20,332 nt of DNA, from assembly GCA_964571815.1 (NCBI GenBank), contig CAZNDN010000071.1, positions 1-20,332 on the forward strand. The letters run 5' to 3'. Below the pieces are notes generated by a model. That model saw only the letters and a list, made by a program, of their open reading frames with translations, made no database searches and was not told where the DNA came from. This document shows, piece after piece, positions 1 through 7,510 of the stretch; the stretch's first letter is position 1, and every line of letters begins with the position of its first letter. Made by a program: the position numbers and the translations under genes. Origin of the DNA: CAZNDN01 sp964571815. GTDB lineage: Bacteria; Fibrobacterota; Chitinivibrionia; Chitinivibrionales; WJKA01.

Positions 1-21
1 TTCCGAAACGCCGATTTCGCC

Positions 22-51
22 TTGCAACCGGGCCGTAACCTTCGGTATAAT
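22..51 (+). promoter_or_regulatory. sigma70-type promoter for the FecR-domain gene
   Basis: A -35 box TTGCAA (22-27) and a perfect -10 box TATAAT (46-51) are separated by 18 bases. Transcription would start near 58, giving a leader of roughly 55 bases before the ATG at 115. This is one of the two best promoter matches in the window. It is a sequence match only. Confidence 0.65.
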
Positions 52-114
52 AGGAGCGATACGGCCGCGACTCACGTGCGGAAGCGGCTACCGCATTCAC
101 GGCAAGGAGGGGCG

Positions 115-1401
115 ATGAAATCCCGACGAATTCTCTTGTGTCTGTCGATTGCCGGCACACTCTTCACCGCGGGCGCGTCGGAGCACGCCGTGCTCGATTC
201 GATGAAGGGGCGGGCCGAAGTACAGCGGGCCGGCAGCGTCACGTGGAAGGCCTGCGGAACGGGAACCAAACTGTACAACAACGACATGATACGGGTAGGC
301 AAACAGTCGACGGCACGGGTGCTCATGCCCGATAATAGTACGGTATACATCCATCCCGAATCGCAGATACTGGTCAACCTCTATCGTCCCGAACACCGCG
401 GGCGAACGTCGAAGCACCTCACGGTATTCGCCGGCGCGATCTTCTTCCTGGTCAAATCGGCCCTTCCCGATGCTCTGGCCGGCCGTGACGATTCCAAGGT
501 CTTCACCCCCACCACCGTCATTGCCACACGCGGGACATCATTTGAAGTCGGGGTCACCGAAGAGAGCGGAACGACCAATGTGCGCGTGTTGAACGGCACC
601 GTGCTGGTGCGCAATATCCTGAAAGACGCCTCCCGGTTCCTCAGCGCCGGCTATCACACGACCGTCAAGATGAACACCGACCCGATCGTGCCCGGCGCAC
701 TGCTCGACAAGCATATCAAGGCGCTGAAAGCATGGGTACCCCCGCCGGTAATCGACCATGAAATGAAGGAACAGGTCAAGAAGGCCAGGCGGGATCATCG
801 GGTGATCACCGGAAAGCTGAAGAACAGGCTGGTGGTTGCACCGCTGGTGAATCGAAGTGAATACGAAGGCGCCTGGGAGGTGGGGAGGGCCATGGCCGAA
901 ATGCTGGCGTCGCAACTGGAGCACGAAGTGAGGGGGCTGGAGGTCGATGTTCCCGATTCAACGGCGGGCGATCCGCTCGAGCTTGGTGAGCGAAGTGGAG
1001 CGCGGTTCGTGGTCACCGGAAGCGTCGAGAAACTTCAGGTTTCGCAGGAAGCGCGCATCTCAGCCGCGGCGGACACGTACGAAGAGTACGACGTTGCCGG
1101 GGTGGAAATTTTCCTCAGGTTGATCGACGTGGCACGGGGGAAACAGGTGCTCGAGGACTACTTCACTACCGAGGAATCGGAGAAACGCAGGAAGGAGAAC
1201 ACCTGGAAAGCAATGGCGAAGATGCAATTCTCCATGGAAGACAAGGCTTTCTCAGCCTCTCTTGTGGGCAAGGCGGTCGACCAGGTGAGTCAACGCTCGT
1301 CGGCCGAACTCGTTCGCTACCTCAGACCACTCATGGAAAGCGCCCGGGCACGGGCCGACTCGACCGTAACCGGAGACAAGCACCGGCGGGAAAGCGAATA
1401 G
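115..1401 (+). CDS. Secreted FecR-domain protein with CsgG/TolB-like C-terminal region
   Basis: The 428-residue protein starts at the ATG at 115, preceded by AAGGAGG at 104-110; a start further upstream would lie on the promoter. Residues 1-22 form a Sec signal peptide (hydrophobic stretch ILLCLSIAGTLF). Residues 28-170 match the FecR fold: an SH3-like start (KGRAEVQRAG), then the characteristic TPTTVIATRGTSFEV at 131-145 and a VLNGTVLV strand. Residues 238-345 (LVVAPLVNRSEY, then GARFVVTGSVEKLQ and EIFLRLIDVARGKQVL) resemble the CsgG/FlgO-type fold that senses or builds envelope structures. In this family FecR domains without a TonB partner are usually periplasmic or surface ligand-binding modules. 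No sigma/anti-sigma neighbour is visible, so a signalling role is not supported. The function is unknown; domain calls are from pattern recognition. It converges with efp. Confidence 0.85.
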   Translation: MKSRRILLCLSIAGTLFTAGASEHAVLDSMKGRAEVQRAGSVTWKACGTGTKLYNNDMIRVGKQSTARVLMPDNSTVYIHPESQILVNLYRPEHRGRTSKHLTVFAGAIFFLVKSALPDALAGRDDSKVFTPTTVIATRGTSFEVGVTEESGTTNVRVLNGTVLVRNILKDASRFLSAGYHTTVKMNTDPIVPGALLDKHIKALKAWVPPPVIDHEMKEQVKKARRDHRVITGKLKNRLVVAPLVNRSEYEGAWEVGRAMAEMLASQLEHEVRGLEVDVPDSTAGDPLELGERSGARFVVTGSVEKLQVSQEARISAAADTYEEYDVAGVEIFLRLIDVARGKQVLEDYFTTEESEKRRKENTWKAMAKMQFSMEDKAFSASLVGKAVDQVSQRSSAELVRYLRPLMESARARADSTVTGDKHRRESE

Positions 1402-1460
1402 TCCCGTCCGTCTCGGCAATCACGGCGGGCGGTCCGTGAAGGAACTCACCCGCCACAGGC

Positions 1461-1495
1461 GCCGCGAGAGGACCGATACCGGTCAGCCTCGCGGC
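1461..1495. terminator. Two-part hairpin between convergent genes
   Basis: GCCGCGAG (1461-1468) pairs with CTCGCGGC (1488-1495), and inside it GACCG (1471-1475) pairs with CGGTC (1480-1484) around a 4-base loop. It lies between the stop of the FecR gene and the end of efp, and includes the efp stop codon. Neither strand has a T-run after it, so it is either a T-less terminator or an RNA 3'-end stabiliser serving both transcripts. Confidence 0.45.
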
Positions 1496-2049
1496 CGCCC
1501 CTGGTACTCGCCCGTCGATGTATTCACGATGACCGTGTCGTCTCTCTCCACGAACATGGGGACCTGTAGCACCATGCCCGTCTCCAGGGTGGCGGGCTTG
1601 GTGACATTACCCGATGCCGTCGCTCCCTTGATCGCCGGCTCGGTCTCCCGCACGCTCAGGTGTACCGTTGCGGGAAGCGTGACGCCGATCGGCCGTGCCT
1701 CGTATTCCTGAATCTTGCACGGCGTGTTGGGCTTCAAATACCCGACAACATCCTCGATATCATCCTTCTTCAGATGCACCTGCTCATAGTTCTCCGTGTC
1801 CATGAACACGTACTCATCTCCGTCGTCGTACAAAAACTCCATGTCCCGCTCCGAAAGAAACACCTTTTCAACCTTGTCGTCGGAGCGAAACCGAACCTCG
1901 GCATTGGCCCCGGTCAGGATATTCTTGAGCTTGACCGGAATGCTCGCCGAGCCGCGCCCGGTAACCGTGTGCTTGAAATGGACCACCTTGTGAGGCTCGC
2001 CGTTATGCAGAATCACCATCCCGTTGCGAACCTGTGTCGCCGTCAACAT
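1483..2049 (-). CDS. efp: Translation elongation factor P, Arg32 type
   Basis: The 188-residue protein has the usual EF-P length. EF-P binds between the P and E sites of the ribosome and rescues stalling at polyproline. The three-domain pattern is complete: KOW-like domain I with the loop HTVTGRGSA and IPVKLKNILTG (residues 27-48), domain II with FLSERDMEFLYDDGDEYVFM, and domain III with ATVHLSVRETEP and the C-terminal VNTSTGEYQGR. The start at 2049 is set by homology and by GGAAGAG 5 bases before the ATG; the frame remains open upstream but that stretch is low-complexity Arg/Gly/Pro. The residue at the loop tip, normally Lys34 (PoxA type) or Lys32, is Arg32 (codon at 1954-1956), as in EF-P that is rhamnosylated by EarP. 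It follows hppA on the same strand after a 254-base GC-rich spacer in which I see no clear promoter. Confidence 0.96.
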   Translation of the reverse strand: MLTATQVRNGMVILHNGEPHKVVHFKHTVTGRGSASIPVKLKNILTGANAEVRFRSDDKVEKVFLSERDMEFLYDDGDEYVFMDTENYEQVHLKKDDIEDVVGYLKPNTPCKIQEYEARPIGVTLPATVHLSVRETEPAIKGATASGNVTKPATLETGMVLQVPMFVERDDTVIVNTSTGEYQGRPRG

Positions 2050-2303
2050 AGTCTCTTCCTTTCCCATCCCACCGTAAGTCCCGGAACTATCACGTATGAG
2101 TACCCCCGGCCCCACCCTCGATCGCCCCGGGCCGGCGTACCGCGTCTCCGGCGCCGGGCCTGGAGGGTATTTCGACCACTGCCTGTCTACTCGCCCGCTG
2201 CTACCGCCTCTGCCGCGCGCGGCACCACCGGGTGCCGGCGCCCTTCGGACGGCAGGGTGCACCCGGCGAAACCACGGGGCACCCTTCGCCACACCCGGAG
2301 TTT

Positions 2304-4322
2304 TTACAGCAGGGGCGCAATCACCAGTGAAACCACGCTCATGAGCTTGATCAGTATGTTCAGCGACGGTCCGGCGGTATCCTTGAACGGATCGCCGACC
2401 GTATCCCCGATCACCGCCGCCTTGTGAGCATCCGAGCCCTTCCCACCGTGCGCCCCTCCTTCGATATACTTCTTTGCATTATCCCAGGAACCGCCGGCAT
2501 TTGCCATGAAAATGGCCATGAGTACGCCGGAGACCAGCACACCGGCCAGCAGCCCCCCCAGCATCTCCTTGTCGACAAACCCGAAAATAACCGGCGTACA
2601 GACCGCGAGCAGGCCCGGACCGACCATCCGCTTGATCGCCGCGGTCGTCGAGATATCGACACACCGCGCGTAATCGGCCTTGGCCTTGCCTTCCAGAAGA
2701 CCGGGAATCTCCTTGAACTGCCGCCTGACTTCTTCGATCATCTCAAAAGCCGCTTCCCCCACGGCTTTCATGGCAAACGAAGAAAACAGGAACGGAAGCA
2801 TGCCGCCGATAAGCAGCCCCGCCATCACGGTGGGCTTGCTCACGTCGATCGCCGTCACACCGGCGGTTGCCATGTACGATGCGAACAGGGCCAGGGCGGT
2901 AAGGGCGGCGGAGCCGATAGCAAAGCCCTTGCCCACGGCGGCCGTGGTGTTTCCGACAGCGTCGAGCTTGTCGGTGCGCTTGCGGACTTCGGGCTCCAGC
3001 TCGGCCATCTCCGCGCATCCACCCGCATTGTCGGCAATCGGGCCGTACGCATCGACGGCAAGCTGGATCCCGGTGGTAACCAGCATCCCGAGGGCCGCAA
3101 TCGCCACGCCGTAGAGCCCCGCGAACGTGTAGGCCGTCACGATTGCCGCCGCAAGAACAATCAGCGGCAGGGCCGTGCTCTGCATTCCGTTGGCAAGTCC
3201 GGCGATAATATTGGTTGCCGGCCCGGTCCTGGACGCATCGGCGATCCGATGAGCCGGTTTCTTGTTCTCGGCCGTGTAGTATTCGGTGAGCATGCCGATC
3301 GCAATACCGGCGGCCAGACCGGCCAGCGTTGCGAAGAAGATGCCCGCTGCCCGTTCCGGAACCAGCCACGAACATATCGGGTAGGTCAACAGGACCATCA
3401 CACCCGCCGCGCCGAAGGTACCGACGTTGAGCGCCGCCTGCGGATTACCACCCTCCTTCGTACGCACGAAAAACGTCCCGACAAGCGATACGACAATACC
3501 GACCCCCGCAAGCACCAGGGGCAGAAAAACCATGTTGACAATACCCTGAGCGGCCCCCAGGACCATGGCGCCGATAATCGAGCCGACATACGACTCGAAG
3601 AGGTCGGCCCCCATACCGGCCACATCCCCCACGTTGTCTCCCACATTATCGGCAATCGTCGCCGGGTTGCGCGGATCGTCCTCGGGTATTCCCGCTTCCA
3701 CCTTCCCCACAAGATCGGCACCGACATCAGCGGCTTTCGTGTAAATCCCACCGCCCACGCGAGCGAAGAGGGCTATTGACGATGCCCCCATGGCAAAACC
3801 GTTGACAACCGGCAAAATCGGATGCACCAGCAGCCCAGCGGTCAGACCGTCGGGCGCCAGCACGCGTGTATAGACAAGTATCAGCACCGACAAGCCCACA
3901 ACTCCCAGGCCAACCACACACATCCCCATCACCGTCCCACCCGAAAAGGCAACCTGCAGCGCCCTGGCAAGCCCGGTCCTGGCCGCATGCGTCGTACGGT
4001 TGTTCGCCGAAGTAGCCACGCGCATGCCGAAAAAGCCCGCAAGCCCGGAGCACAAGGCGCCCACAACAAAGGAAACAGCAACGAGCCGTACGACACCCTG
4101 GTTCACGAGAGCCAGAATCACGGCGACAACGACAACGAAAAAGGCAAGCACCTTGTATTCACGTGACAGGAAAGCCATAGCCCCTTCCTTCACGGCCGCC
4201 CCTATCTCGACCATCTTCCCCGTTCCCTGATCCTGCCTGGTGATCCAGGCGGATTTCCAGAACGCAAACAGGAGTGCCAGCACGCCACCGCCAAGCGAGA
4301 TGTAGGCCAGGTTCGCCTCCAT
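2304..4322 (-). CDS. hppA: Membrane-bound ion-translocating pyrophosphatase, K+-dependent type
   Basis: The protein has 672 residues, normal for the M-PPase family, and about 16 predicted membrane segments. It hydrolyses cytoplasmic pyrophosphate and pumps H+ and/or Na+ outward. Pyrophosphate-binding motifs are intact: DVGADLVGKVE (199-209), DDPRNPATIADNVGDN (215-230), DAYGPIADNAGG (424-435) and GDTVGDPFKDTAGPS (639-653). The GNTTAAVGKG segment (457-466) has Ala461 and Gly464 where K+-independent enzymes have Lys and Thr, so it should be K+-stimulated. The segment DLFESYVGS (240-248) places Glu243 as in Na+-pumping bacterial enzymes such as that of Thermotoga maritima, rather than in the plant H+-type DLFGSYAE. 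The start at 4322 has a GAGAGGG-type ribosome site. The symbol hppA names the family; the pumped ion is an inference. Confidence 0.95.
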   Translation of the reverse strand: MEANLAYISLGGGVLALLFAFWKSAWITRQDQGTGKMVEIGAAVKEGAMAFLSREYKVLAFFVVVVAVILALVNQGVVRLVAVSFVVGALCSGLAGFFGMRVATSANNRTTHAARTGLARALQVAFSGGTVMGMCVVGLGVVGLSVLILVYTRVLAPDGLTAGLLVHPILPVVNGFAMGASSIALFARVGGGIYTKAADVGADLVGKVEAGIPEDDPRNPATIADNVGDNVGDVAGMGADLFESYVGSIIGAMVLGAAQGIVNMVFLPLVLAGVGIVVSLVGTFFVRTKEGGNPQAALNVGTFGAAGVMVLLTYPICSWLVPERAAGIFFATLAGLAAGIAIGMLTEYYTAENKKPAHRIADASRTGPATNIIAGLANGMQSTALPLIVLAAAIVTAYTFAGLYGVAIAALGMLVTTGIQLAVDAYGPIADNAGGCAEMAELEPEVRKRTDKLDAVGNTTAAVGKGFAIGSAALTALALFASYMATAGVTAIDVSKPTVMAGLLIGGMLPFLFSSFAMKAVGEAAFEMIEEVRRQFKEIPGLLEGKAKADYARCVDISTTAAIKRMVGPGLLAVCTPVIFGFVDKEMLGGLLAGVLVSGVLMAIFMANAGGSWDNAKKYIEGGAHGGKGSDAHKAAVIGDTVGDPFKDTAGPSLNILIKLMSVVSLVIAPLL

Positions 4323-4402
4323 GAGCCACCCTCTCTTTCGTTGATTATGATAGAAAAACAGAAGTCATAACGCGGCACGGGAATCCGAACAGACTCGATA
4401 AA

Positions 4403-4430
4403 ATAATACCTCAGATTGGCCCACTCCAAA
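4403..4430 (-). promoter_or_regulatory. Possible promoter for hppA
   Basis: Read on the - strand, TTTGGA (4430-4425) and TATTAT (4408-4403) are separated by 16 bases, about 80 bases upstream of the hppA start, in a locally AT-rich patch. The -35 match is weak. Confidence 0.35.
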
Positions 4431-4706
4431 CGCCCCGGTACACCCCTCCACTCCCGCATCCGTCCACACAAGGGGAAAACGAATGGCTACTTCTTTCAAC
4501 AGCTTGTTTTATAGTCTGTTATGAAGGTCATCTCACGCAGAATCGGAAGGTCCCCGCCCGAGACAAGCTCCGGGGCCGTTCCCCAGCGGTTTCGACCCCC
4601 TGCCGGCCTCGGCGCTGCCGCGCGTGGACCGATACACGGGCGGGCTGAATCGCGGTGAAGCAATGGTATGAGGACGTTCGGAGAAGTCTCCGCTGCCGCG
4701 GCGGCT
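4431..4706. other. No supported gene left of the gap
   Basis: This stretch between the hppA promoter region and the gap has open frames in several registers on both strands, but none has recognisable protein similarity or a ribosome site. It may hold the 3' end of the gene that enters the gap from the right at 4921. The frame cannot be chosen because the true gap length is unknown. Confidence 0.5.
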
Positions 4707-4806
4707 NNNNNNNNNNNNNNNNNNNNNNNNNNNNNNNNNNNNNNNNNNNNNNNNNNNNNNNNNNNNNNNNNNNNNNNNNNNNNNNNNNNNNNNNNNNNNN
4801 NNNNNN
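4707..4806. other. Assembly gap of 100 N
   Basis: Exactly 100 N, the usual placeholder for a scaffold join of unknown length. The flanks are GC-rich (CCGCTGCCGCGGCGGCT on the left). Any translation across it is meaningless, and the two sides may not be truly contiguous. Confidence 0.98.
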
Positions 4807-4921
4807 TGACCCGGGGAGGCGTGCGGGATGGACGTCGCAATCGGTGCTCAACGTCTCGAATCCGTTGCCCTACGGGGGTACGGTTCGGATCGCGACCTGG
4901 ATCGACCGTCGACAGCCGCAT
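4807..4921 (-). CDS. Start of an unidentified gene cut by the gap
   Basis: Only the first 38 codons are present, running into the assembly gap. The ATG at 4921 is preceded by AAGGAGGGAG (4935-4926) at ideal spacing, and a near-consensus promoter lies about 75 bases upstream, so this is very likely a real, well-expressed gene. The visible protein begins MRLSTVDPGRDPN and is rich in Arg, Pro and Asp (QRIRDVEHRLRRPSR), with no signal peptide or membrane segment. I do not recognise it. A small cytoplasmic or nucleic-acid-associated protein is possible, but nothing in the sequence proves a role. Confidence 0.6.
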
Positions 4922-4997
4922 GAAGCTCCCTCCTTCGGATGCGCACTCCCCTTCCTGCCGTGCGCGACAACCCCGCCGAAAATCCACTCTCTTTTTG

Positions 4998-5026
4998 AGT
5001 ATACCCGATTCTCTGTTGTTTGTCAA
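4998..5026 (-). promoter_or_regulatory. Near-consensus sigma70 promoter
   Basis: On the - strand, a perfect TTGACA (5026-5021) and TATACT (5003-4998) are separated by exactly 17 bases. It points at the truncated gene starting at 4921, with a leader of about 70 bases. This is the strongest promoter in the window and implies constitutive, high-level transcription. Confidence 0.8.
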
Positions 5027-5156
5027 GATGCCGAAACGCCGACACACCGAAGCGAATCAACTGCACTCAGCCGCTCAGCACATCCGGAACCGCACACAGG
5101 CACATCATGCCAAAACCGAGATGTTAATTGCAACCAATTTTATTTCATAGTGTTAC

Positions 5157-5165
5157 ATTATATCA
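5157..5165 (-). promoter_or_regulatory. Possible extended -10 element
   Basis: On the - strand the sequence reads TGATATAAT, an extended -10 motif, about 60 bases past the ispF stop and in an AT-rich island. No convincing -35 box accompanies it. It could give a second start for the truncated gene at 4921. Confidence 0.25.
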
Positions 5166-5224
5166 TCGGCGTGTGAAAGCCACTACTTCCCGTCCCTATG
5201 GGTTCATCCCTTCCTTGCTCAGAC

Positions 5225-5716
5225 CTACTCTTCCCGCACTGCCGTCACGATTGCCAGGGCCTGTATTCCCTCTCCTCTGCCGAACCCCGTGAGCCCTTCC
5301 CCGCTGGTGGCGGTGACACCAACGTCGGATACGGCGATTCCGCAGAGCGAGGCAATTGAAGCACGTATCGCATCGATATGGGGGGCGAGCACGGGCGTAG
5401 CGCATTCGATCGCTACGGAAACGTGGCACAACCTCATCTTCGTCAGAGTACCCAGAGCATACCTGAGATACTCGGCGCTGTCGGTGGTCCCGCCGCGGCA
5501 CATCTCATCGCTGATCGCGCCCAGCACGTTGGTCCCGCTGATTCCCGACACGGCATTGGTAAGGGCATGGAGCACGACGTCGGCATCGCTGTTGCCCCGC
5601 AGTCCCGCGGCGTCCGGTATCCGAACGCCGCCCAGCATCAGCGGCTTGCCCGACTCAGGCTCGTCAAAGCGATGCGAGTCCTGACCAATACCGGTGCGCG
5701 GTAGTACCGTCCCCAT
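5225..5716 (-). CDS. ispF: 2-C-methyl-D-erythritol 2,4-cyclodiphosphate synthase
   Basis: The 163-residue enzyme is of normal length. It converts CDP-ME 2-phosphate to MEcPP and releases CMP in the non-mevalonate isoprenoid pathway. Metal ligands are visible: Asp13 and His15 in GQDSHRF and His50 in SDADVVLHAL; the C-terminal signature TATSGEGLTGFGRGEGIQ (135-152) carries Glu140. The stretch after helix 1, normally GDIG followed by FPDTD, is instead GTNVLGAISDEMCRGGTTDS (61-80), so the ribose-binding Asp of the GDIG motif is not obvious. It is the last gene of the - strand run, 37 bases after the preceding gene, with GAAGGGA before the ATG. No ispD lies beside it, although ispD-ispF pairs are common. 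Confidence 0.93.
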   Translation of the reverse strand: MGTVLPRTGIGQDSHRFDEPESGKPLMLGGVRIPDAAGLRGNSDADVVLHALTNAVSGISGTNVLGAISDEMCRGGTTDSAEYLRYALGTLTKMRLCHVSVAIECATPVLAPHIDAIRASIASLCGIAVSDVGVTATSGEGLTGFGRGEGIQALAIVTAVREE

Positions 5717-5753
5717 AGTTTCCCTTCATCGGACCTGCGTCCCCTGAGGTTGC

Positions 5754-6590
5754 TCACTCCGGCCGGCACGAAACGGGTTCGATCTCCGGAATCCTGTACG
5801 AAAGATCGAGCCCCAGTTCATCCATAGCCCCTTCGATTTCGGCCACGATGTCTCTGGTTCCAGTTGAATCGGAGGCGATCACGAAGACGGCAACGCAGTT
5901 TCGATTGATCTCCACCTCTTCCCCGCTTGCGCCGCCCTGGGCGTGCATTTTCGTTCCCGGCGCATCGTAGTCCAGGACAATCGCATCGTTGAGCCCCTCG
6001 ATCCGGGGCAGGTTTTTTCCCATCTCCTCGATGCCGTCATACAACCCGAATCCGCCGCCCGAGAGGTCCATCCTGACGCGCCGGCGCGTATCGATCCCGG
6101 CGGCCTCCCTGATATCCACTGATTTGACCCGCTCCCACAGGAAGTCGGAGACCAGGGTTCTCTTTCGGTATTCATGACGGAACCCGGGGACGGCCAGACT
6201 GATCTGCTGCCGGGTGGTTCCCACCCACTGGGACAACACGAACGTATCGAATCCCGCCCTGGTGAGGACCGCGACAGCCATTGCCGAGGGGCGCCGGACA
6301 CTGAAAAGGGAGAAACCGTTTTGGTTCAGATGCCCGCAGAGGTCACGGTGAGAACGCGGTGCGTCATCCGGCAGGCTCAGATGCGGGGAAGAGACGGTCG
6401 CATCCACGGCCAGGGTTTCGGGGACGAATGCGGGGGTACGCCAGTACAAGACCGTACCCGCAAGAGTATCCGCGACAATTCGTCGGGCCGAAAGCCCCCG
6501 GGCGGGCGGGGCACCGAACGCGGCGGGCAGCCACAACAGCAGTACTCCCCAGCCCCGGACCCGTATTCCCTGTGCGAGGTATCGATTCAT
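5754..6590 (-). CDS. Secreted protein of unknown function
   Basis: The 278-residue protein has an N-terminal signal sequence (VLLLWLPAAFGA, with likely cleavage near residue 27), so it is periplasmic or outer-membrane associated. I recognise no family. The mature part is mixed alpha/beta, with RAGFDTFVLSQWVG (about 111-124), a Gly-rich MDLSGGGFGLYDGIEEMG and an acidic C-terminal third (DIVAEIEGAMDELGLDLSYR). It lies 48 bases after the IMPase gene and 37 bases before ispF, so it is probably cotranscribed with both. The ORF is bounded by good neighbours and fits the local codon use, so I consider it real. Confidence 0.7.
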   Translation of the reverse strand: MNRYLAQGIRVRGWGVLLLWLPAAFGAPPARGLSARRIVADTLAGTVLYWRTPAFVPETLAVDATVSSPHLSLPDDAPRSHRDLCGHLNQNGFSLFSVRRPSAMAVAVLTRAGFDTFVLSQWVGTTRQQISLAVPGFRHEYRKRTLVSDFLWERVKSVDIREAAGIDTRRRVRMDLSGGGFGLYDGIEEMGKNLPRIEGLNDAIVLDYDAPGTKMHAQGGASGEEVEINRNCVAVFVIASDSTGTRDIVAEIEGAMDELGLDLSYRIPEIEPVSCRPE

Positions 6591-6638
6591 GCTCCCTCCG
6601 TCAGCCTGCCGCGAAAAGCGAATGCCTCACCCGGGAGG

Positions 6639-7427
6639 TCAGGCACCCTTGACCGATACGGGCCTGCCGTGTACGACCTCGCGAAGACCGGTGTGGATCG
6701 ATGGATTGCCGGCCACATACCCTCTGGAGTGTGCACCAGGCTGTCCACCCTCAATGTCGGTCACGATTCCTCCGGCCTCCCGGATCAGACAAACGCCCGC
6801 GGCGAAATCCCAGGGCTTGTCGTCAAACTCCACAACGCCGTCGACACTGCCGCGCGCAAGATAGCTCATGACCTGGGCCGATGCGCCCAGCATGCGGACG
6901 TTGAATACCGACCGGGCGAGCCGGTGAAGAACGTCGATCCGCCTCCCGACATCGTCACACAGCGTCGAGTCAAACGCCACGGTCGATCCCGCAAGACTCT
7001 CAGCCCCGGAAACACGCAAGCGCACGTCTCCCGCAAAGGCACCGGCTCCCTTCTCGGCGGCGCAGAGCGTGCGCTCCCACGGAAGATTGATGACCCCTGC
7101 CGCAAACTCCCCGGCCCGCATAATCCCGATACACACACCGAAAATCGGGATGTCGCGGATAAAATTGTGGGTGCCGTCCAGCGGATCAACCAGCCACAAA
7201 TAGTCCTCATCCGTACCCGAATCGCCCGACTCCTCGGCACGTATCCGGTGTGCGGGGAAACGCTCGCGTATCGTCTCGATTATCAGTTTTTCGCTCCGGC
7301 GGTCGGTCTCACTCACGAAGCTGCCGTCGGTCTTCCGCCGGATCGATCCCGCCGAACCGAATCGCTCCAGCAACAACTCGCCCGCGCGGGAAGCCGCTTC
7401 AATTGCCGTATCAAGCAACGCGCTCAT
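6639..7427 (-). CDS. Inositol monophosphatase family phosphatase (SuhB-like)
   Basis: The 262-residue protein has the family's usual length. These Mg2+-dependent, Li+-sensitive phosphatases dephosphorylate inositol phosphates or related sugar phosphates and nucleotides (PAP, histidinol phosphate). All metal-binding motifs are present: EES (65-67), DPLDGTHNF (81-89) and WDFAAG (206-211) followed by REAGG. The DPLDGTHNFIRDIPIFGVCIGI stretch is typical of the inositol monophosphatase/SuhB branch, but substrate cannot be decided among inositol-1-phosphate, fructose-1,6-bisphosphate and histidinol phosphate. The start at 7427 is chosen because the residues before it are low-complexity; AAAGGAAC lies 9 bases upstream. 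It follows the small membrane protein by 83 bases. Confidence 0.93.
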   Translation of the reverse strand: MSALLDTAIEAASRAGELLLERFGSAGSIRRKTDGSFVSETDRRSEKLIIETIRERFPAHRIRAEESGDSGTDEDYLWLVDPLDGTHNFIRDIPIFGVCIGIMRAGEFAAGVINLPWERTLCAAEKGAGAFAGDVRLRVSGAESLAGSTVAFDSTLCDDVGRRIDVLHRLARSVFNVRMLGASAQVMSYLARGSVDGVVEFDDKPWDFAAGVCLIREAGGIVTDIEGGQPGAHSRGYVAGNPSIHTGLREVVHGRPVSVKGA

Positions 7428-7510
7428 GTGTCCACTGTTCCTTTCCCGCTGTTGTGGTCTCCGGTGGTCTCCGGCACGGTCACGCCCGGCCCGGCCGCGG
7501 GCGACCAGAC

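Noticed and set aside
2424..3779. Long + strand frame opposite hppA (451 codons)
   Set aside because: Antisense shadow of a well-conserved gene in GC-rich DNA; its product is Arg/His/Gln-rich and matches no family.
4655..4706. A + strand frame running into the gap (MKQWYEDVRRS)
   Set aside because: It briefly resembles methyltransferase N-termini, but there is no ribosome site and the similarity is lost after a few residues.
5129..5164. A + strand promoter (TTGCAA with a TATATC-like box)
   Set aside because: No + strand gene follows; the AT-rich patch gives chance matches on both strands.
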